Positions 1 through 9,390 of a DNA stretch of 64,000 nucleotides are shown in pieces. The notes beneath the pieces were generated by a model that did no database searches, was not told the DNA's origin, and worked only from the letters and a program-made list of their open reading frames with translations. Each line of letters opens with the position of its first letter. The first letter of the stretch is position 1. The position numbers and the translations under genes are program-made. Source of the DNA: Mangrovimonas sp. TPBH4 (GTDB lineage: Bacteria; Bacteroidota; Bacteroidia; Flavobacteriales; Flavobacteriaceae). The stretch is from NCBI RefSeq assembly GCF_001280505.1, contig NZ_LBIO01000062.1:116644-180643 (forward strand). The letters are read 5' to 3'.

Positions 1-196
1 CTGTAATGTCGGCTTTAACCCATTCAATGGCATCCAAGAGGGTTTCGGGATCCTGTGTGTAATATGAAAATACTTTTTTTACGGTTGCAAGGCTTTCGGG
101 AGTCCTGAAAATAGCCCTAACCTTTTCATTGTTATTGATAAGTTTGTAGAGTAAATGCGACCCCACCAAACCAGTACCTCCTGTGACTAAAACCAT
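1..196 (-). CDS. NAD-dependent epimerase/dehydratase, N-terminal fragment
   Basis: The reading frame starts at ATG 196 and runs off the left edge, so only about 65 residues are visible. They open with a beta strand and the Rossmann dinucleotide-binding signature TGGTGLVGSHL, which is characteristic of extended short-chain dehydrogenases such as nucleotide-sugar epimerases. The later stretch (VRAIFRTPESL, then DAIEWVKADIT) matches the usual next strands of this fold, where the protein reads the NAD(P) ribose and then the Asp of the next loop. The gene is divergent from tyrS with only about 90 bases between them. The substrate cannot be decided from this fragment. Confidence 0.85.
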   Translation of the reverse strand, partial: MVLVTGGTGLVGSHLLYKLINNNEKVRAIFRTPESLATVKKVFSYYTQDPETLLDAIEWVKADIT

Positions 197-249
197 GCAA
201 CTAAAGTAAAGAATTATTCATAAAGCATTAGGATTTCTACATTGATTTT

Positions 250-257
250 TATCTTTG
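250..257 (+). promoter_or_regulatory. -7 element (TATCTTTG) of the tyrS promoter
   Basis: TATCTTTG fits the Bacteroidota -7 consensus TAnnTTTG and lies 29 bases before the tyrS start. No good -33 TTTG is present at the usual 19-base spacing, so the call rests on the -7 box and its position. Confidence 0.5.
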
Positions 258-286
258 CGAAAAATAAGTGATCAATAGAAAATATT

Positions 287-1600
287 ATGGCAAATAAGCT
301 TGTTGAAGAATTGAGATGGAGAGGAATGGTGCATGATATGATGCCCGGAACCGAAGAACAGTTGAATAAGGAAATGACCACCGCCTACATTGGGTTTGAT
401 CCCACATCAGATTCTTTGCATATTGGAAGTTTGGTGCCTATTATTTTATTGGTGCATTTGGAAAAAGCAGGCCACAAACCAATTGCTTTGGTTGGTGGTG
501 CGACAGGAATGATTGGGGATCCTTCAGGGAAAAGCGATGAGCGAAACCTTTTGGATGAAGCGACTTTAAACCATAATGTGGCTGGTATAAAAGGCGTGCT
601 GTCTCGCTTTTTGGATTTCAATTCTTCGGAAGCAAATGCTCCTGTATTGGTGAACAATTACGATTGGATGAAGACCTTTTCATTCATCGATTTTGCTCGT
701 GAGGTAGGAAAGCGTATTACCGTTAACTACATGATGGCAAAGGACTCTGTTAAAAAACGTTTGTCTGGAGAGGAAGGAAGCGTTGGTATGTCCTTTACAG
801 AGTTTACCTATCAATTGATTCAAGGATACGATTTTTACCATTTGTACAAGCACCACAACTGTGTCTTGCAAATGGGAGGAAGTGACCAGTGGGGTAATAT
901 CACCACGGGAACGGAGCTCATCCGTCGTATGAATGTGGGGGAGGAAGCCAAGGCTTTTGCCATGACTTGTCCATTGATTACAAAGGCAGACGGTTCTAAA
1001 TTCGGGAAGTCTGAAGGCGGAAATGTGTGGTTGGATGCCGATAAAACCTCGGTGTATAAATTCTACCAATTCTGGTTGAACACAACTGATGAGGATGCCG
1101 AAAAGTATATTAAGATTTTCACCTTTTTAGATAAGGACACTATTGATGCGCTAATTGCAGAGCACAAGGAAATGCTGCATGCAAGAATTCTTCAAAAACG
1201 ATTGGCAGAGGAGGTGACTACTTTTGTTCATTCTAAGGAAGAATTGGAAAAGGCAGTAAAAGCTTCCAATATTTTGTTCAGCAAAACGTTCAAGGCGGAC
1301 ATCCAAACTTTGGATGAAAGCACCTTTTTAGATGTGTTTGAAGGGGTTCCGCAAGCAGAAATTTCTAAAGCAGAATTTATAGAAAGTGGATTGGATATGA
1401 TTGCTGCACTCTCTGCCAAAACTGGATTTTTAGGGTCTAATAGTGAAGCTAGAAGAGCACTCAAGGAAAACGCCGTGGCTGTGAACAAAGAAAAGGTGAA
1501 AGAAGATTATGTATTAAGTGAGGGCGATTTGATCCACGGACAGTACATCATTTTGAATAAAGGAAAGAAAAACACTTACATCATTAAGTTAGTAGCATAA
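287..1600 (+). CDS. tyrS: Tyrosine-tRNA ligase
   Basis: Charges tRNA-Tyr with tyrosine in the cytoplasm. The class I signature appears as HIGSL (about residues 46-50) with the preceding FDPTSDSLH, and the second signature KFGKS occurs near residue 244. The tyrosine-binding region includes [11 protein letters not shown] and the GGSDQWGNI loop. The C-terminal ~75 residues (from [18 protein letters not shown]) form an S4-type RNA-binding domain. At 437 residues it has the normal length of bacterial TyrRS. It is monocistronic: a -7 box lies just upstream and a strong hairpin terminator follows immediately after the stop codon. Confidence 0.97.
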   Translation: MANKLVEELRWRGMVHDMMPGTEEQLNKEMTTAYIGFDPTSDSLHIGSLVPIILLVHLEKAGHKPIALVGGATGMIGDPSGKSDERNLLDEATLNHNVAGIKGVLSRFLDFNSSEANAPVLVNNYDWMKTFSFIDFAREVGKRITVNYMMAKDSVKKRLSGEEGSVGMSFTEFTYQLIQGYDFYHLYKHHNCVLQMGGSDQWGNITTGTELIRRMNVGEEAKAFAMTCPLITKADGSKFGKSEGGNVWLDADKTSVYKFYQFWLNTTDEDAEKYIKIFTFLDKDTIDALIAEHKEMLHARILQKRLAEEVTTFVHSKEELEKAVKASNILFSKTFKADIQTLDESTFLDVFEGVPQAEISKAEFIESGLDMIAALSAKTGFLGSNSEARRALKENAVAVNKEKVKEDYVLSEGDLIHGQYIILNKGKKNTYIIKLVA

Positions 1601-1602
1601 AA

Positions 1603-1629
1603 AAACGCCCGGAAGCAAACCGGGCGTTT
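1603..1629 (+). terminator. Rho-independent terminator of tyrS
   Basis: A 10-bp perfect stem (AAACGCCCGG / CCGGGCGTTT) around a 7-base loop starts directly after the tyrS stop codon. Confidence 0.85.
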
Positions 1630-1704
1630 CAATTAACCAACCAACTAAAAAAATAAATTTGCTTTTTTCTTAGCAAACCATTGGTCGGGAAAAATTTAAA
1701 AACC

Positions 1705-2685
1705 TTACAGGGCCATTAAATTACAGCCTCTAATATCTGAGTGATCAAATCGGCCAATGACTTCAAATGTGTTATTTGGGTAAACGCGGCCAAGATCTTG
1801 AGTGGCAATAAAGGCACATGAGTTTAGGTTGGCAAGGTCTATGACGTTGATGCCTCCCGTTTTATGATGGTCTACTAAAGTTAAGGGGTCCTCAGGATCC
1901 CGAGTGAGGATTTGCATCCATGGAGGGCATTCAAAAATACCTTGGCCTTTCGAGTAGCCTTGGCTCAATAATTCAGTCATGCCATATTCGCTGTGGATAT
2001 GTTCAACCCCAAATCCTTTTTTCAGAATTTGATGGAGTTCTTCTCTAATCAATTCTTTTCTGCGGCCTTTCATGCCACCAGTTTCCATTACAATGGTGTG
2101 TTTTAAATCAAACTGAAAGGATCCCACCAAATCCAAAAGGGCAAAGGAAACACCTATAAGCAAGGTCTTTTTTTGTTGGGCTTCCAATGCTAGGAGCTTC
2201 TCCTTTAAATCGGAAATATTGTGCAGGTAAAAACCACTTTCAGGTTGTTTGGATTGATTAATCATATCGTTCACCATATAAATGAGTGATGAACCATCAC
2301 GTTCCAAGTAGGAAGGTAATAGTGCTAGAACCACATAATCCTCAACTGGGCCATAAAAATGTTCGAACCCTTTTCTAAAACTGTGTTCATATAGAGAAAG
2401 ATCGGTAACATGATGTTTGCTGGTAACAGATCCCGTTGTGCCCGAACTGCTAAAGGTTTTTTGAATTTCTTCCGTACTACTGATCACCTCATGCGACTTG
2501 AAAAATTGAATGGGTAGAAAAGGAATATCCCGATAGTTAGAAATATCGCTGGGATGGATGTAGAGTAAATCGCAGAACGATCGGTATACAGAGTTGTACT
2601 TAAATTGAAACTTAAAAACGTCCAGGGCTACTTTTTGGAAATCCTCCTGAGTTTGTATCCCGAAAATGTCTTGGGCTGATATCAT
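1705..2685 (-). CDS. LuxE/PaaK-family acyl-protein synthetase-like enzyme
   Basis: A 326-residue adenylate-forming enzyme related to LuxE acyl-protein synthetase. The motif FSSSGTTGSVTSKH is the Ser/Gly/Thr-rich phosphate-binding loop of the ANL superfamily. ETGGMKGRRKEL and HSEYGMTELLSQGY match the later adenylate-binding motifs. The family activates a carboxylic acid and passes it to a protein or thiol; the acid used here is not evident. I chose the start MISAQDIFG at 2685. The longer frame back to 2727 would begin inside the terminator hairpin of the neighbouring gene and would add a peptide that does not look like part of the fold. It stands alone between tyrS and the T9SS protein gene. 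Confidence 0.8.
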   Translation of the reverse strand: MISAQDIFGIQTQEDFQKVALDVFKFQFKYNSVYRSFCDLLYIHPSDISNYRDIPFLPIQFFKSHEVISSTEEIQKTFSSSGTTGSVTSKHHVTDLSLYEHSFRKGFEHFYGPVEDYVVLALLPSYLERDGSSLIYMVNDMINQSKQPESGFYLHNISDLKEKLLALEAQQKKTLLIGVSFALLDLVGSFQFDLKHTIVMETGGMKGRRKELIREELHQILKKGFGVEHIHSEYGMTELLSQGYSKGQGIFECPPWMQILTRDPEDPLTLVDHHKTGGINVIDLANLNSCAFIATQDLGRVYPNNTFEVIGRFDHSDIRGCNLMAL

Positions 2686-2708
2686 GATGACAAAAGTAGG
2701 TAAAAATA

Positions 2709-2734
2709 AAAAGCGTTGCCATGGCAACGCTTTT
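2709..2734 (-). terminator. Hairpin terminator after the lamin-tail-like T9SS gene
   Basis: A 12-bp inverted repeat (AAAAGCGTTGCC / GGCAACGCTTTT) around a 2-base centre lies just past the stop codon of the minus-strand gene at 2757-4484. The symmetric A/T tails could make it work in both directions. Confidence 0.75.
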
Positions 2735-2756
2735 TAAAGATTCAGACAAGGTCTGC

Positions 2757-4484
2757 CTAATTTATGATTAATTTCTTGGTAACTGAAGCATTGTTTTGTT
2801 CCAATTGTAAAAGGTATAACCCAGGGGCAAGAGTACTTACATTTAATTGGCCATTTAAGACATCGGTGTTCAAAACATTTTTACCCAATACATCATAAAC
2901 TGTTACTGAAATATCACCTTGGTTAGCTGTGGAAATCGTAACAATACCGGAGTTTGTTGGGTTAGGGTGGAGTGAAAACTCAATGCTTTCAAATTGACCT
3001 ATGGAAAGCGTCATATCCATCAAACTTCTTGAAGTAATTTGTGGTGAACCATTATATTCATTCACAAGAGCCACAACAGGAACCGCTCCAGTGGGGATGG
3101 TGGTTCCAATATAATCGGCTTCACTAAAATTGGTTCTGAAATTGATTGTGGAGCCATCGCTTAAGTCGTAGTTGCTGGCAGATGCAAAGGTTGATCCTGC
3201 ATCTGTAAAGGTTGCGTCTACAATCTCTATCAGTTCGGATTCGTAATCTTCCCAATCTGTTAATAGTGTAGCAATGCTTACTACTTCTGGAGTTACGGCG
3301 GTTCCTGTAGAAACGGAGGCATCCTCCATTGGTACAAATTGCAACACGCCGTTATATTCTGTAGTCTGTCCAATAAGACCGTCAATACCATCATTTTCTA
3401 CAAAGCTTGTGGTAATGATGCCTGAATTATCGTCTATTAAAATACCTGCACTGGCATCTTGAATGTACTTTTGGTTTCTAAATGTTCTGGTGTAGGTAAC
3501 GGTTGGTGTACTCAATAGTTCGTAATAGTGCCCTTCTCCATTTGTGGTAACATCGGCTCTCAAAGCAGCTAGATTTTCTACCTGTATAATTTCTTCAACC
3601 TCAAATTCTACCGAGGCACTTACTTCTGGGGTGATTGGGTTGTGGTTGTTGTCTGCAAGATACATTTCAACTAGATATTCACCTCCGTCGGTCACCGTAA
3701 TTTCGATGTCGTCTGTATCGTATTTCATAGGTTGCGTAACGGCGCCCTCACCACTAACAATACTCCAATGGATGTGTCCATCTATTCCTTCTCCGGGATT
3801 TCCAACTACAAAATTTTGAACACTTATAGAGAGGGTTACAGAACTGGTTCCTGGAATAAATTCTTCTCCATTGGAAGGGGAAAGAATGGTTAGACTTGGC
3901 TCTGTAGAGCCTTCGGTGCTGTAGGTGCCCATTGGAAACTCAGAACCACAGGTGTCATTACTAGTGCAGCCATCAATGGCATCGGGGCCACTGTAGCTCC
4001 AATTAGCCAGTACAAAAGTGCTGCCATCAGGTCCGGTTCCGTCAACACGGTAGGCCCATCCATCCAAATATTCCCAAGCTTCTCCGGTTCCGTCAACATT
4101 GATGTCTCCAAAAGTGTCTATAACAGAACTGTTAAAGAACAATTCCAATGCATCGTCACCATTTACATTGGCAGCATCGGAAACAAAATCGGGTGTAATC
4201 CCGAAATAATCCATTACAGAAGTGTCATCAGAAGCGATGTAAAGATACTCCCCAGCCGTAGCGGATCCAGATAGTGTGATTTCTGCATCGTCCGTACCGT
4301 CGCCATTGTTGGCGGAACCAAATCCGTAAAGCGATAAATCGGCAACGTCATTGATAACATAAAGCTCGACAACCTTGGGAAGACCTCCCGAAAGTGGGCC
4401 GTCAAAAACACCGGATATTACCATATCCTGGCCAAAAGATAACATTGTGGTAAGCGTAAATACCAAAAAGTAAATTTTTTTCAT
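2757..4484 (-). CDS. Secreted lamin-tail-like protein with T9SS type A sorting domain
   Basis: A 575-residue extracellular or surface protein. A signal peptide (MKKIYFLVFTLTTMLSFGQ) is followed by a lamin-tail-like domain to about residue 185 (ISGVFDGPLSGGLPKVVELY, then LYGFGSANNGDGTDD). Next come a beta-sandwich segment and an OB-like segment containing NLAALRADV and GILIDDNSGI. The last ~75 residues are a classical T9SS type A sorting domain: FSLHPNPTNSGIVTI, then VYDVLGKNVL, then LAPGLYLLQLE and a basic C-terminus KKLIIN. No catalytic motif is visible. Related proteins are often annotated as secreted nucleases or adhesins, but nothing here supports either. It is monocistronic with its own terminator. 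Confidence 0.85.
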   Translation of the reverse strand: MKKIYFLVFTLTTMLSFGQDMVISGVFDGPLSGGLPKVVELYVINDVADLSLYGFGSANNGDGTDDAEITLSGSATAGEYLYIASDDTSVMDYFGITPDFVSDAANVNGDDALELFFNSSVIDTFGDINVDGTGEAWEYLDGWAYRVDGTGPDGSTFVLANWSYSGPDAIDGCTSNDTCGSEFPMGTYSTEGSTEPSLTILSPSNGEEFIPGTSSVTLSISVQNFVVGNPGEGIDGHIHWSIVSGEGAVTQPMKYDTDDIEITVTDGGEYLVEMYLADNNHNPITPEVSASVEFEVEEIIQVENLAALRADVTTNGEGHYYELLSTPTVTYTRTFRNQKYIQDASAGILIDDNSGIITTSFVENDGIDGLIGQTTEYNGVLQFVPMEDASVSTGTAVTPEVVSIATLLTDWEDYESELIEIVDATFTDAGSTFASASNYDLSDGSTINFRTNFSEADYIGTTIPTGAVPVVALVNEYNGSPQITSRSLMDMTLSIGQFESIEFSLHPNPTNSGIVTISTANQGDISVTVYDVLGKNVLNTDVLNGQLNVSTLAPGLYLLQLEQNNASVTKKLIIN

Positions 4485-4770
4485 AAATTTCAGTGTTTAA
4501 ATTAGTAATGCTGTTCCTACAAATATAAACAGAAATCCAACCGAATTAATGAGATTGAAAATATAAATGCTTATTTTACAATAAATTAACGTTGAATTTA
4601 AATAAAGGAAATAAAACTGTAGGTTATGATTTTTTGGAAAAAAATGGGTAATTTGTAGGACATTACATAAGGGTAAGTGAAAAGTTATCTTAATGTTATC
4701 ATTATGTAAGGAAGTATAAATTTTTGTTATTAGTTTTATCTTTGACCCTGAAAAGATTACAACAAAACCG

Positions 4771-5454
4771 ATGAAAAAAAAGGACATAAAAATTCTTCTG
4801 GTTGATGATGAACCAGACATTTTGGAAATTGTAGGATACAACCTTTCCTCAGAGGGCTATCAGGTAATTACCGCAGAAAATGGTCTTGAAGCCGTTAAAA
4901 AGGCCAAGGTAGAAAAACCTCAATTGATAATACTGGATGTGATGATGCCAGAAATGGACGGTATTGAAGCTTGCGAGCAAATGAGGAAGATTCCAGAATT
5001 GGGAGAATCCATCATCACGTTTTTTACAGCCAGGGGAGAAGATTATTCCCAAGTGGCAGGCTTTGAGGCCGGAGCCGATGATTATATTACCAAGCCTATC
5101 AAGCCAAAAGTGCTAATTAGTAAAGTGAAGGCTTTGCTAAGACGTCTTAAGGAAGAAAATGCCACTGAAAATGTGATGAAAGTTGGTAATTTGACCATCA
5201 ATAGAGAAGAGTATAAAATTTCAGTGAAAGGGGAGGAAATTGTCCTGCCTAGAAAAGAGTTTGAATTATTGTCATTATTGGCTACCAAACCAGGGAAGGT
5301 GTTTAAAAGAGAGGAAATACTGGACAAGGTTTGGGGCAATGAAGTAGTGGTTGGTGGACGAACGATCGATGTTCATATTAGAAAACTAAGAGAAAAAATA
5401 GGAGATGATAGCTTTAAAACCGTAAAAGGGGTAGGCTATAAGTTTGTAGATTAA
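4771..5454 (+). CDS. OmpR/PhoB-type response regulator
   Basis: A 227-residue two-component regulator. The receiver domain (1-120) has the acidic pair D12/D13, phosphoacceptor D56 in ILDVMMPEMDG, T86 and K108 (YITKP), all in place. The C-terminal winged-helix domain (about 130-227) carries the usual GRTIDVHIRKLREKIG recognition region and ends VKGVGYKFVD. The stop codon overlaps the start of the histidine kinase by one base (TAATG), so the two are translationally coupled. The order regulator-then-kinase with a short two-helix kinase resembles PhoB/PhoR-like pairs of Bacteroidota, but no Pho box was recognised, so the stimulus is left open. A TATCTTTG -7 box at 4737-4744 is a plausible promoter. 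Confidence 0.93.
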   Translation: MKKKDIKILLVDDEPDILEIVGYNLSSEGYQVITAENGLEAVKKAKVEKPQLIILDVMMPEMDGIEACEQMRKIPELGESIITFFTARGEDYSQVAGFEAGADDYITKPIKPKVLISKVKALLRRLKEENATENVMKVGNLTINREEYKISVKGEEIVLPRKEFELLSLLATKPGKVFKREEILDKVWGNEVVVGGRTIDVHIRKLREKIGDDSFKTVKGVGYKFVD

Positions 5455-6503
5455 TGCAGAAGAAAAAAATAAAGAAATCGTATAAGTTCGCTATTAGGAC
5501 TTCTACTTACATTACACTTTTTTTAACGCTCTTTATGAGTGTTTTTTTATATACCTCCAATCTAGAATATTGGTGGATATTAATTTTGGGTTTTGCGGTG
5601 GTGTGCTACCTGTTTTCCTTTGCCGTAATACAATACCGAGTAGAGCGTTTTATTTACCGAAGGGTTAAAAAAATCTACGACGACCTTACCTTGTTGGAGT
5701 CTACCACATTGAGAAAGCAGCCCATCACTACAGATATGGCTACCCTTACGCATGAAATCGATAAGTATGCCAAGGACAAAAAACTTGAAATTGAAAGTTT
5801 AAAGGTAAGGGAGGAGTACCGCAAGGAGTTTTTGGGTAACGTAGCTCATGAACTTAAAACCCCTTTGTTTACGGTTCAAGGCTATTTGGAAACTTTAATT
5901 GATGGGGCTCAAAATGACAAAAAAATTCGGGAGAAGTATCTGGAGAGAGCAAATAAGGGAGTAGAGCGCCTTATATACATTGTGAGCGATTTGGATATGA
6001 TTACCAAATTGGAAGCTGGTGATTTAAGGTTGAATGTCGAAGTTTTTGATATTGTTGAGTTGGTGGAGAATGTATTTGATATGTTGGAGATGAAGGCGGC
6101 AAAGAAAAAGATCTCCTTAATATTTGATGTCGATTATGTGGCTCCAGTAATGGTAAGAGCAGATAAAGAACGTATTCAGCAGGTGCTTACAAACCTTATT
6201 GTGAATTCTATAAAATATGGTCATGACAAAGGTACTACCGAGGTAAGTATTGAAAACTTGATCAAGAATAAAGTAATTGTTCGGGTAACGGATAATGGCG
6301 AGGGGATTGGAAAGGAGAATATACCTAGATTATTTGAGCGCTTTTTCCGTGTTGACAAAAGTGGATCGCGAAAAGAAGGAGGTTCTGGACTGGGGCTTTC
6401 TATTGTGAAGCATATTATAGAAGCTCATGAAGAAAAGATATATGTGGAAAGTGAAATAGGAGTGGGTAGTGAATTTTCATTCACCCTTGAAAAGGCTGAA
6501 TAG
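5454..6503 (+). CDS. Membrane sensor histidine kinase
   Basis: A 349-residue partner of the regulator directly upstream. Two membrane segments (about 17-35 and 40-60) are separated by only a few residues, so there is almost no periplasmic sensor domain. A linker leads to the H-box GNVAHELKTPL with phospho-acceptor H132. The N-box (NLIVNSIKYG), G1 (DNGEGIG), F-box (FERFFRV) and G2 (GGSGLGLSIVKHI) are all present, so the kinase should be active. Sensing must be through the membrane, an intracellular ligand or a partner protein. The last 27 bases overlap the convergent glycosyltransferase gene. Confidence 0.93.
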   Translation: MQKKKIKKSYKFAIRTSTYITLFLTLFMSVFLYTSNLEYWWILILGFAVVCYLFSFAVIQYRVERFIYRRVKKIYDDLTLLESTTLRKQPITTDMATLTHEIDKYAKDKKLEIESLKVREEYRKEFLGNVAHELKTPLFTVQGYLETLIDGAQNDKKIREKYLERANKGVERLIYIVSDLDMITKLEAGDLRLNVEVFDIVELVENVFDMLEMKAAKKKISLIFDVDYVAPVMVRADKERIQQVLTNLIVNSIKYGHDKGTTEVSIENLIKNKVIVRVTDNGEGIGKENIPRLFERFFRVDKSGSRKEGGSGLGLSIVKHIIEAHEEKIYVESEIGVGSEFSFTLEKAE

Positions 6504-7532
6504 CTTTTTGTAATTCACATCATATTCCAATTCTGAAAGGCCTTGATAGGTGTTCACGCGTTCCAATTCCTCCAAACTGAAATCATCTTGCTTACAATAA
6601 GGGACCAATTTCTGGCTGTCCAGTCTTTTGGCAAGATATTCCTGTTCAAATTGACCTGGAGTTGGAATAAAAAAGGCTTTTTTGCCAAGTTTAGCCAAAT
6701 CCATCACAGTAGTGTATCCAGAACGGGATACAATTAGCGAACTTTGGTGGATGGCGGCTTCCAGTTGCTCACTTCCCATATAATTGTAAATGGTCATATT
6801 GCCCATTTGTTCACAAGTCTGCTCAGCTTCCATCACTCCTTTTATAAAAACAGTTTTGAGGGACTGGTCTTTAAAAAGCTCCAAAACTTTCTCTTCCAAA
6901 AGTGTGCGTTGTGGTTCTGGTCCCGACAATAATACCATGATGTCATAAACATCTTTGGAGTTTTGCTTCTCAAAGCGGCTGATGGGACCCAGATATCTCA
7001 ATGGGATTTCAAAATTATCCACATGGCCAAGTTGGCCACTTAGGTTTGGGGATTTCAAACTGTCCGGAACCCAGCATTCATTGTACTTCTTGATGTAGGA
7101 TTGGTGCATGAGTGTACTAAACCAGGTGGTATTGCCACTTAATACTCGTAATTGGTGGGAAATAATCACAGAAGGAACCTTCTTGGAATAGGCTCCAAGT
7201 CTGTTGTCCGAAATAATGCCGTCAATATGGTGGGATGCAATGATCTGGTCGACCATCCTGTTTTCAGTTCTTATGGCTTTTAAAATGTTAGGCGCATTGG
7301 CAATCAATTTCAGTTTGAACCACTGTCCTTTTTTAGCGTAATGGATTTTATAAGAAGGCAGTTCCAAGGATTCTAAATCAGGGAACTCTTTTCTTAGAAG
7401 AGCCAGGGCGTCCCCATCGGAGGCGATGATAGGTTCAAAATTATGGGCTATTAAAGCACGGATAATTGGAATGCAGCGGGTGGCGTGACCCAATCCCCAG
7501 TTAAGGGGCATGACTAAAATGCGTTTTTTCAT
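6477..7532 (-). CDS. MurG-like (GT28-type) glycosyltransferase
   Basis: A 351-residue GT-B fold enzyme. The N-terminus ILVMPLNWGLGHATRC has the glycine-rich loop used by GT28/MurG-like enzymes to approach the nucleotide sugar. The C-terminal half contains IVSRSGYTTVMDLAKLGKKAFFIPTPGQFEQEYLA, which matches the donor-binding region (R-S-G-Y, then PTPGQ-E) of UDP-GlcNAc-type transferases. No signal peptide or membrane helix, so cytoplasmic or peripheral. Acceptor and pathway are unknown; it is too divergent to be MurG itself. It is convergent with the histidine kinase, overlapping it by 27 bases, and divergent from trmB. Confidence 0.85.
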   Translation of the reverse strand: MKKRILVMPLNWGLGHATRCIPIIRALIAHNFEPIIASDGDALALLRKEFPDLESLELPSYKIHYAKKGQWFKLKLIANAPNILKAIRTENRMVDQIIASHHIDGIISDNRLGAYSKKVPSVIISHQLRVLSGNTTWFSTLMHQSYIKKYNECWVPDSLKSPNLSGQLGHVDNFEIPLRYLGPISRFEKQNSKDVYDIMVLLSGPEPQRTLLEEKVLELFKDQSLKTVFIKGVMEAEQTCEQMGNMTIYNYMGSEQLEAAIHQSSLIVSRSGYTTVMDLAKLGKKAFFIPTPGQFEQEYLAKRLDSQKLVPYCKQDDFSLEELERVNTYQGLSELEYDVNYKKLFSLFKGE

Positions 7533-7691
7533 AGTGACGCTAAAGGGCTTTCGGTTGCTTATAGGTTTCTATCGGAAACTTGTGTAGCCACAACCTCCCA
7601 ATATGCACTAATAATCAAAGATAAGTATAATACTGCTTCCATATATTTCCTTAATTTTACCGAATCTTATTATAAACATTAAATTGAAGTA

Positions 7692-8372
7692 GTGGGAAGT
7701 AAAAATAAGCTCAAGCGTTTTAAGGAAAATGAGACGTTTTCAAATGTATTTCAGCCTACAAGGGATGAATTGGTGAATGCAGAATTTAAGTTGAAAGGGA
7801 ACTGGAATGACACAGTTTTTAAAAACGATCATCCGTTGGTGTTGGAATTGGGATGTGGAAAAGGAGAGTATTCCGTGGCCTTGGCGCAAAAATATCCAGA
7901 GAAGAATTTTATTGGAATCGACATTAAGGGAGCCCGTTTTTGGAGAGGTGCCAAGACTGCTGTGGAAGATGAGATTCACAATGTAGCTTTTTTGAGAACA
8001 CAGATTGAATTGATTCAGTATGCCTTTGCTGAAAATGAAGTGGATGAAATTTGGATAACATTCCCAGATCCGCAGATTAAATACAAGCGCACCAAACACC
8101 GCTTGACCAATTCGGAATTCTTAAAGCGTTACAAGCACATTCTCAAGCCAGAGGGCATTGTCAACCTAAAAACCGACAGCGAATTTATGCATGGGTATAC
8201 CCTTGGATTGTTGCATGGTGAAGGGCACGAAGTGCTGTATTCCAATCATGATGTGTACAGACAGGAAGGGAGTCCAGAAGAAGTAACCAGTATTCAAACT
8301 TTTTATGAGAGTCAATATTTAGAACAAAACAAACCAATTACGTATATTAGGTTTAAAATCAAAGATTCTTGA
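7692..8372 (+). CDS. trmB: tRNA (guanine-N7)-methyltransferase
   Basis: Methylates N7 of G46 in the tRNA variable loop using S-adenosylmethionine. The Rossmann SAM motif LVLELGCGKGEYSVALA, the following FIGIDIKGARFWRGAK and the family signature WITFPDPQIKYKRTKHRLTN are clear. The start is GTG at 7692, giving MGSKNKLKRF; no ATG is available nearby. 226 residues is a normal length. The stop codon overlaps the TTG start of the next gene (TTGA), beginning a three-gene run with four-base overlaps at both junctions. Confidence 0.95.
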   Translation: MGSKNKLKRFKENETFSNVFQPTRDELVNAEFKLKGNWNDTVFKNDHPLVLELGCGKGEYSVALAQKYPEKNFIGIDIKGARFWRGAKTAVEDEIHNVAFLRTQIELIQYAFAENEVDEIWITFPDPQIKYKRTKHRLTNSEFLKRYKHILKPEGIVNLKTDSEFMHGYTLGLLHGEGHEVLYSNHDVYRQEGSPEEVTSIQTFYESQYLEQNKPITYIRFKIKDS

Positions 8373-9001
8373 ATATTACCATAGCCTTTGTTTTGGGATT
8401 CATGGCGGCTTTCTTGGCGGTTATGCCTCCTGGTTTGTTAAATATGACCGCTGCCAAAATCAGTTTAAGGGAAGGGCATACTAGAGGAATCGTATTTTCT
8501 GTTGGTGCCTGCATTATTGTATTTTTCCAAACCCTGATTGCCACAGTTTTTGCCAGATATTTAAATAAGCATCCTGATGTTGTAGAAATTTTGCAACGGG
8601 TAGCCTTTGTGATTTTTGTGTTGGTTACTATCTATTTCCTTTTGGTTGCCAAGGGCAGGGAGAAAGTAGAAGAAGAGCTGGAGCCAAAAAGTAAGCGCAG
8701 TAGGTTTTTTCAGGGGATTTTTATGTCCAGTATCAATGTGTTCCCAATTCCGTTTCAAGCGTATATGGCCGTTACTTTGGCGTCCTTGGGTTGGTTGCAA
8801 TTTGATACCACAAGCATTGCAGCCTATGTGTCTGGAGCAGCCATGGGATCGTTTGCAATGTTGTATATCTATATGTTCTTCTTTGAAAAAATCAAGCACT
8901 TACAGTTTACCTCCCAAAAAAACATGAACTACATTATCGGGGGAATTACTGGAGTCATTTCTTTAATCACCTTAGTCAATATCATTAAGGATTTAAAATG
9001 A
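8369..9001 (+). CDS. LysE/RhtB-family exporter
   Basis: A 210-residue inner-membrane protein with about six hydrophobic helices. The N-terminal segment FVLGFMAAFLAVMPPGLLNMTAAKISLREG fits the LysE family, with its conserved Pro-Gly pair in the first helix region and a small-residue rich second helix. Members export amino acids or similar small molecules; the substrate is not predictable. The start is TTG at 8369, embedded in the trmB stop, and the stop overlaps the ATG of the next gene (ATGA), so all three genes are translationally coupled. Confidence 0.82.
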   Translation: MNITIAFVLGFMAAFLAVMPPGLLNMTAAKISLREGHTRGIVFSVGACIIVFFQTLIATVFARYLNKHPDVVEILQRVAFVIFVLVTIYFLLVAKGREKVEEELEPKSKRSRFFQGIFMSSINVFPIPFQAYMAVTLASLGWLQFDTTSIAAYVSGAAMGSFAMLYIYMFFFEKIKHLQFTSQKNMNYIIGGITGVISLITLVNIIKDLK

Positions 9002-9327
9002 AACCTGAGACCTTAAGTTTTTTTGAAAAAGTATATGAGGTCGCCAAACAGATTCCAATGGGGCGCGTAACCAGTTATGGTGCTATTGCCAAATACCTTG
9101 GTGCAACCAAAAGCGCCCGAATGGTGGGCTATGCCATGAATGGTTCAACAGGAAAGGAAGTGCCCGCTCACCGTGTTGTAAATCGTTTGGGACTGCTTAC
9201 GGGAAAGTTTCATTTTGAAGGTTCCAATCATATGCAGCAGCTTTTGGAAAGCGAAGGTGTATCTGTGAAAGACAACCAGGTGCAAGACTTTGAAACGGTG
9301 TTTTGGGACCCATCAGCCGAGTTATAA
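8998..9327 (+). CDS. Alkyltransferase-like (ATL) DNA-damage-binding protein
   Basis: A 109-residue protein equivalent to the DNA-binding domain of O6-alkylguanine-DNA alkyltransferase. The fold landmarks are present: MGRVTSYGAIAKYLG (recognition helix region), R41 in ARMVGYAMNGS (the arginine finger that flips the base) and the active-site loop. That loop reads PAHRVV, so the alkyl-accepting cysteine of PCHRV is alanine (A57). By family knowledge such proteins bind alkylated guanine and hand it to nucleotide excision repair instead of repairing it directly. Last gene of the overlapping trmB-exporter-ATL run. Confidence 0.88.
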   Translation: MKPETLSFFEKVYEVAKQIPMGRVTSYGAIAKYLGATKSARMVGYAMNGSTGKEVPAHRVVNRLGLLTGKFHFEGSNHMQQLLESEGVSVKDNQVQDFETVFWDPSAEL

Positions 9328-9390
9328 TCATACAAAATTTCAGCATAAATCATTTCAATTAAACTGTTTCTCAATCTAAACAATTCACTG

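Noticed and set aside
2686..2727. Upstream start (ATG 2727) for the LuxE-like gene
   Set aside because: It lies within the terminator hairpin of the neighbouring gene and adds a peptide that is not part of the fold; ATG 2685 is better.
4680..4744. Pho-box-like GTTATC repeats before the response regulator
   Set aside because: Two GTTATC at 11-base spacing, but no match to a known Pho box, so I did not name the pair PhoB/PhoR.
4497..4841. 114-codon minus-strand frame between the T9SS gene and the response regulator
   Set aside because: AT-rich chance frame that overlaps the start of the response regulator; Phe/Ile/Leu-rich with no domain.
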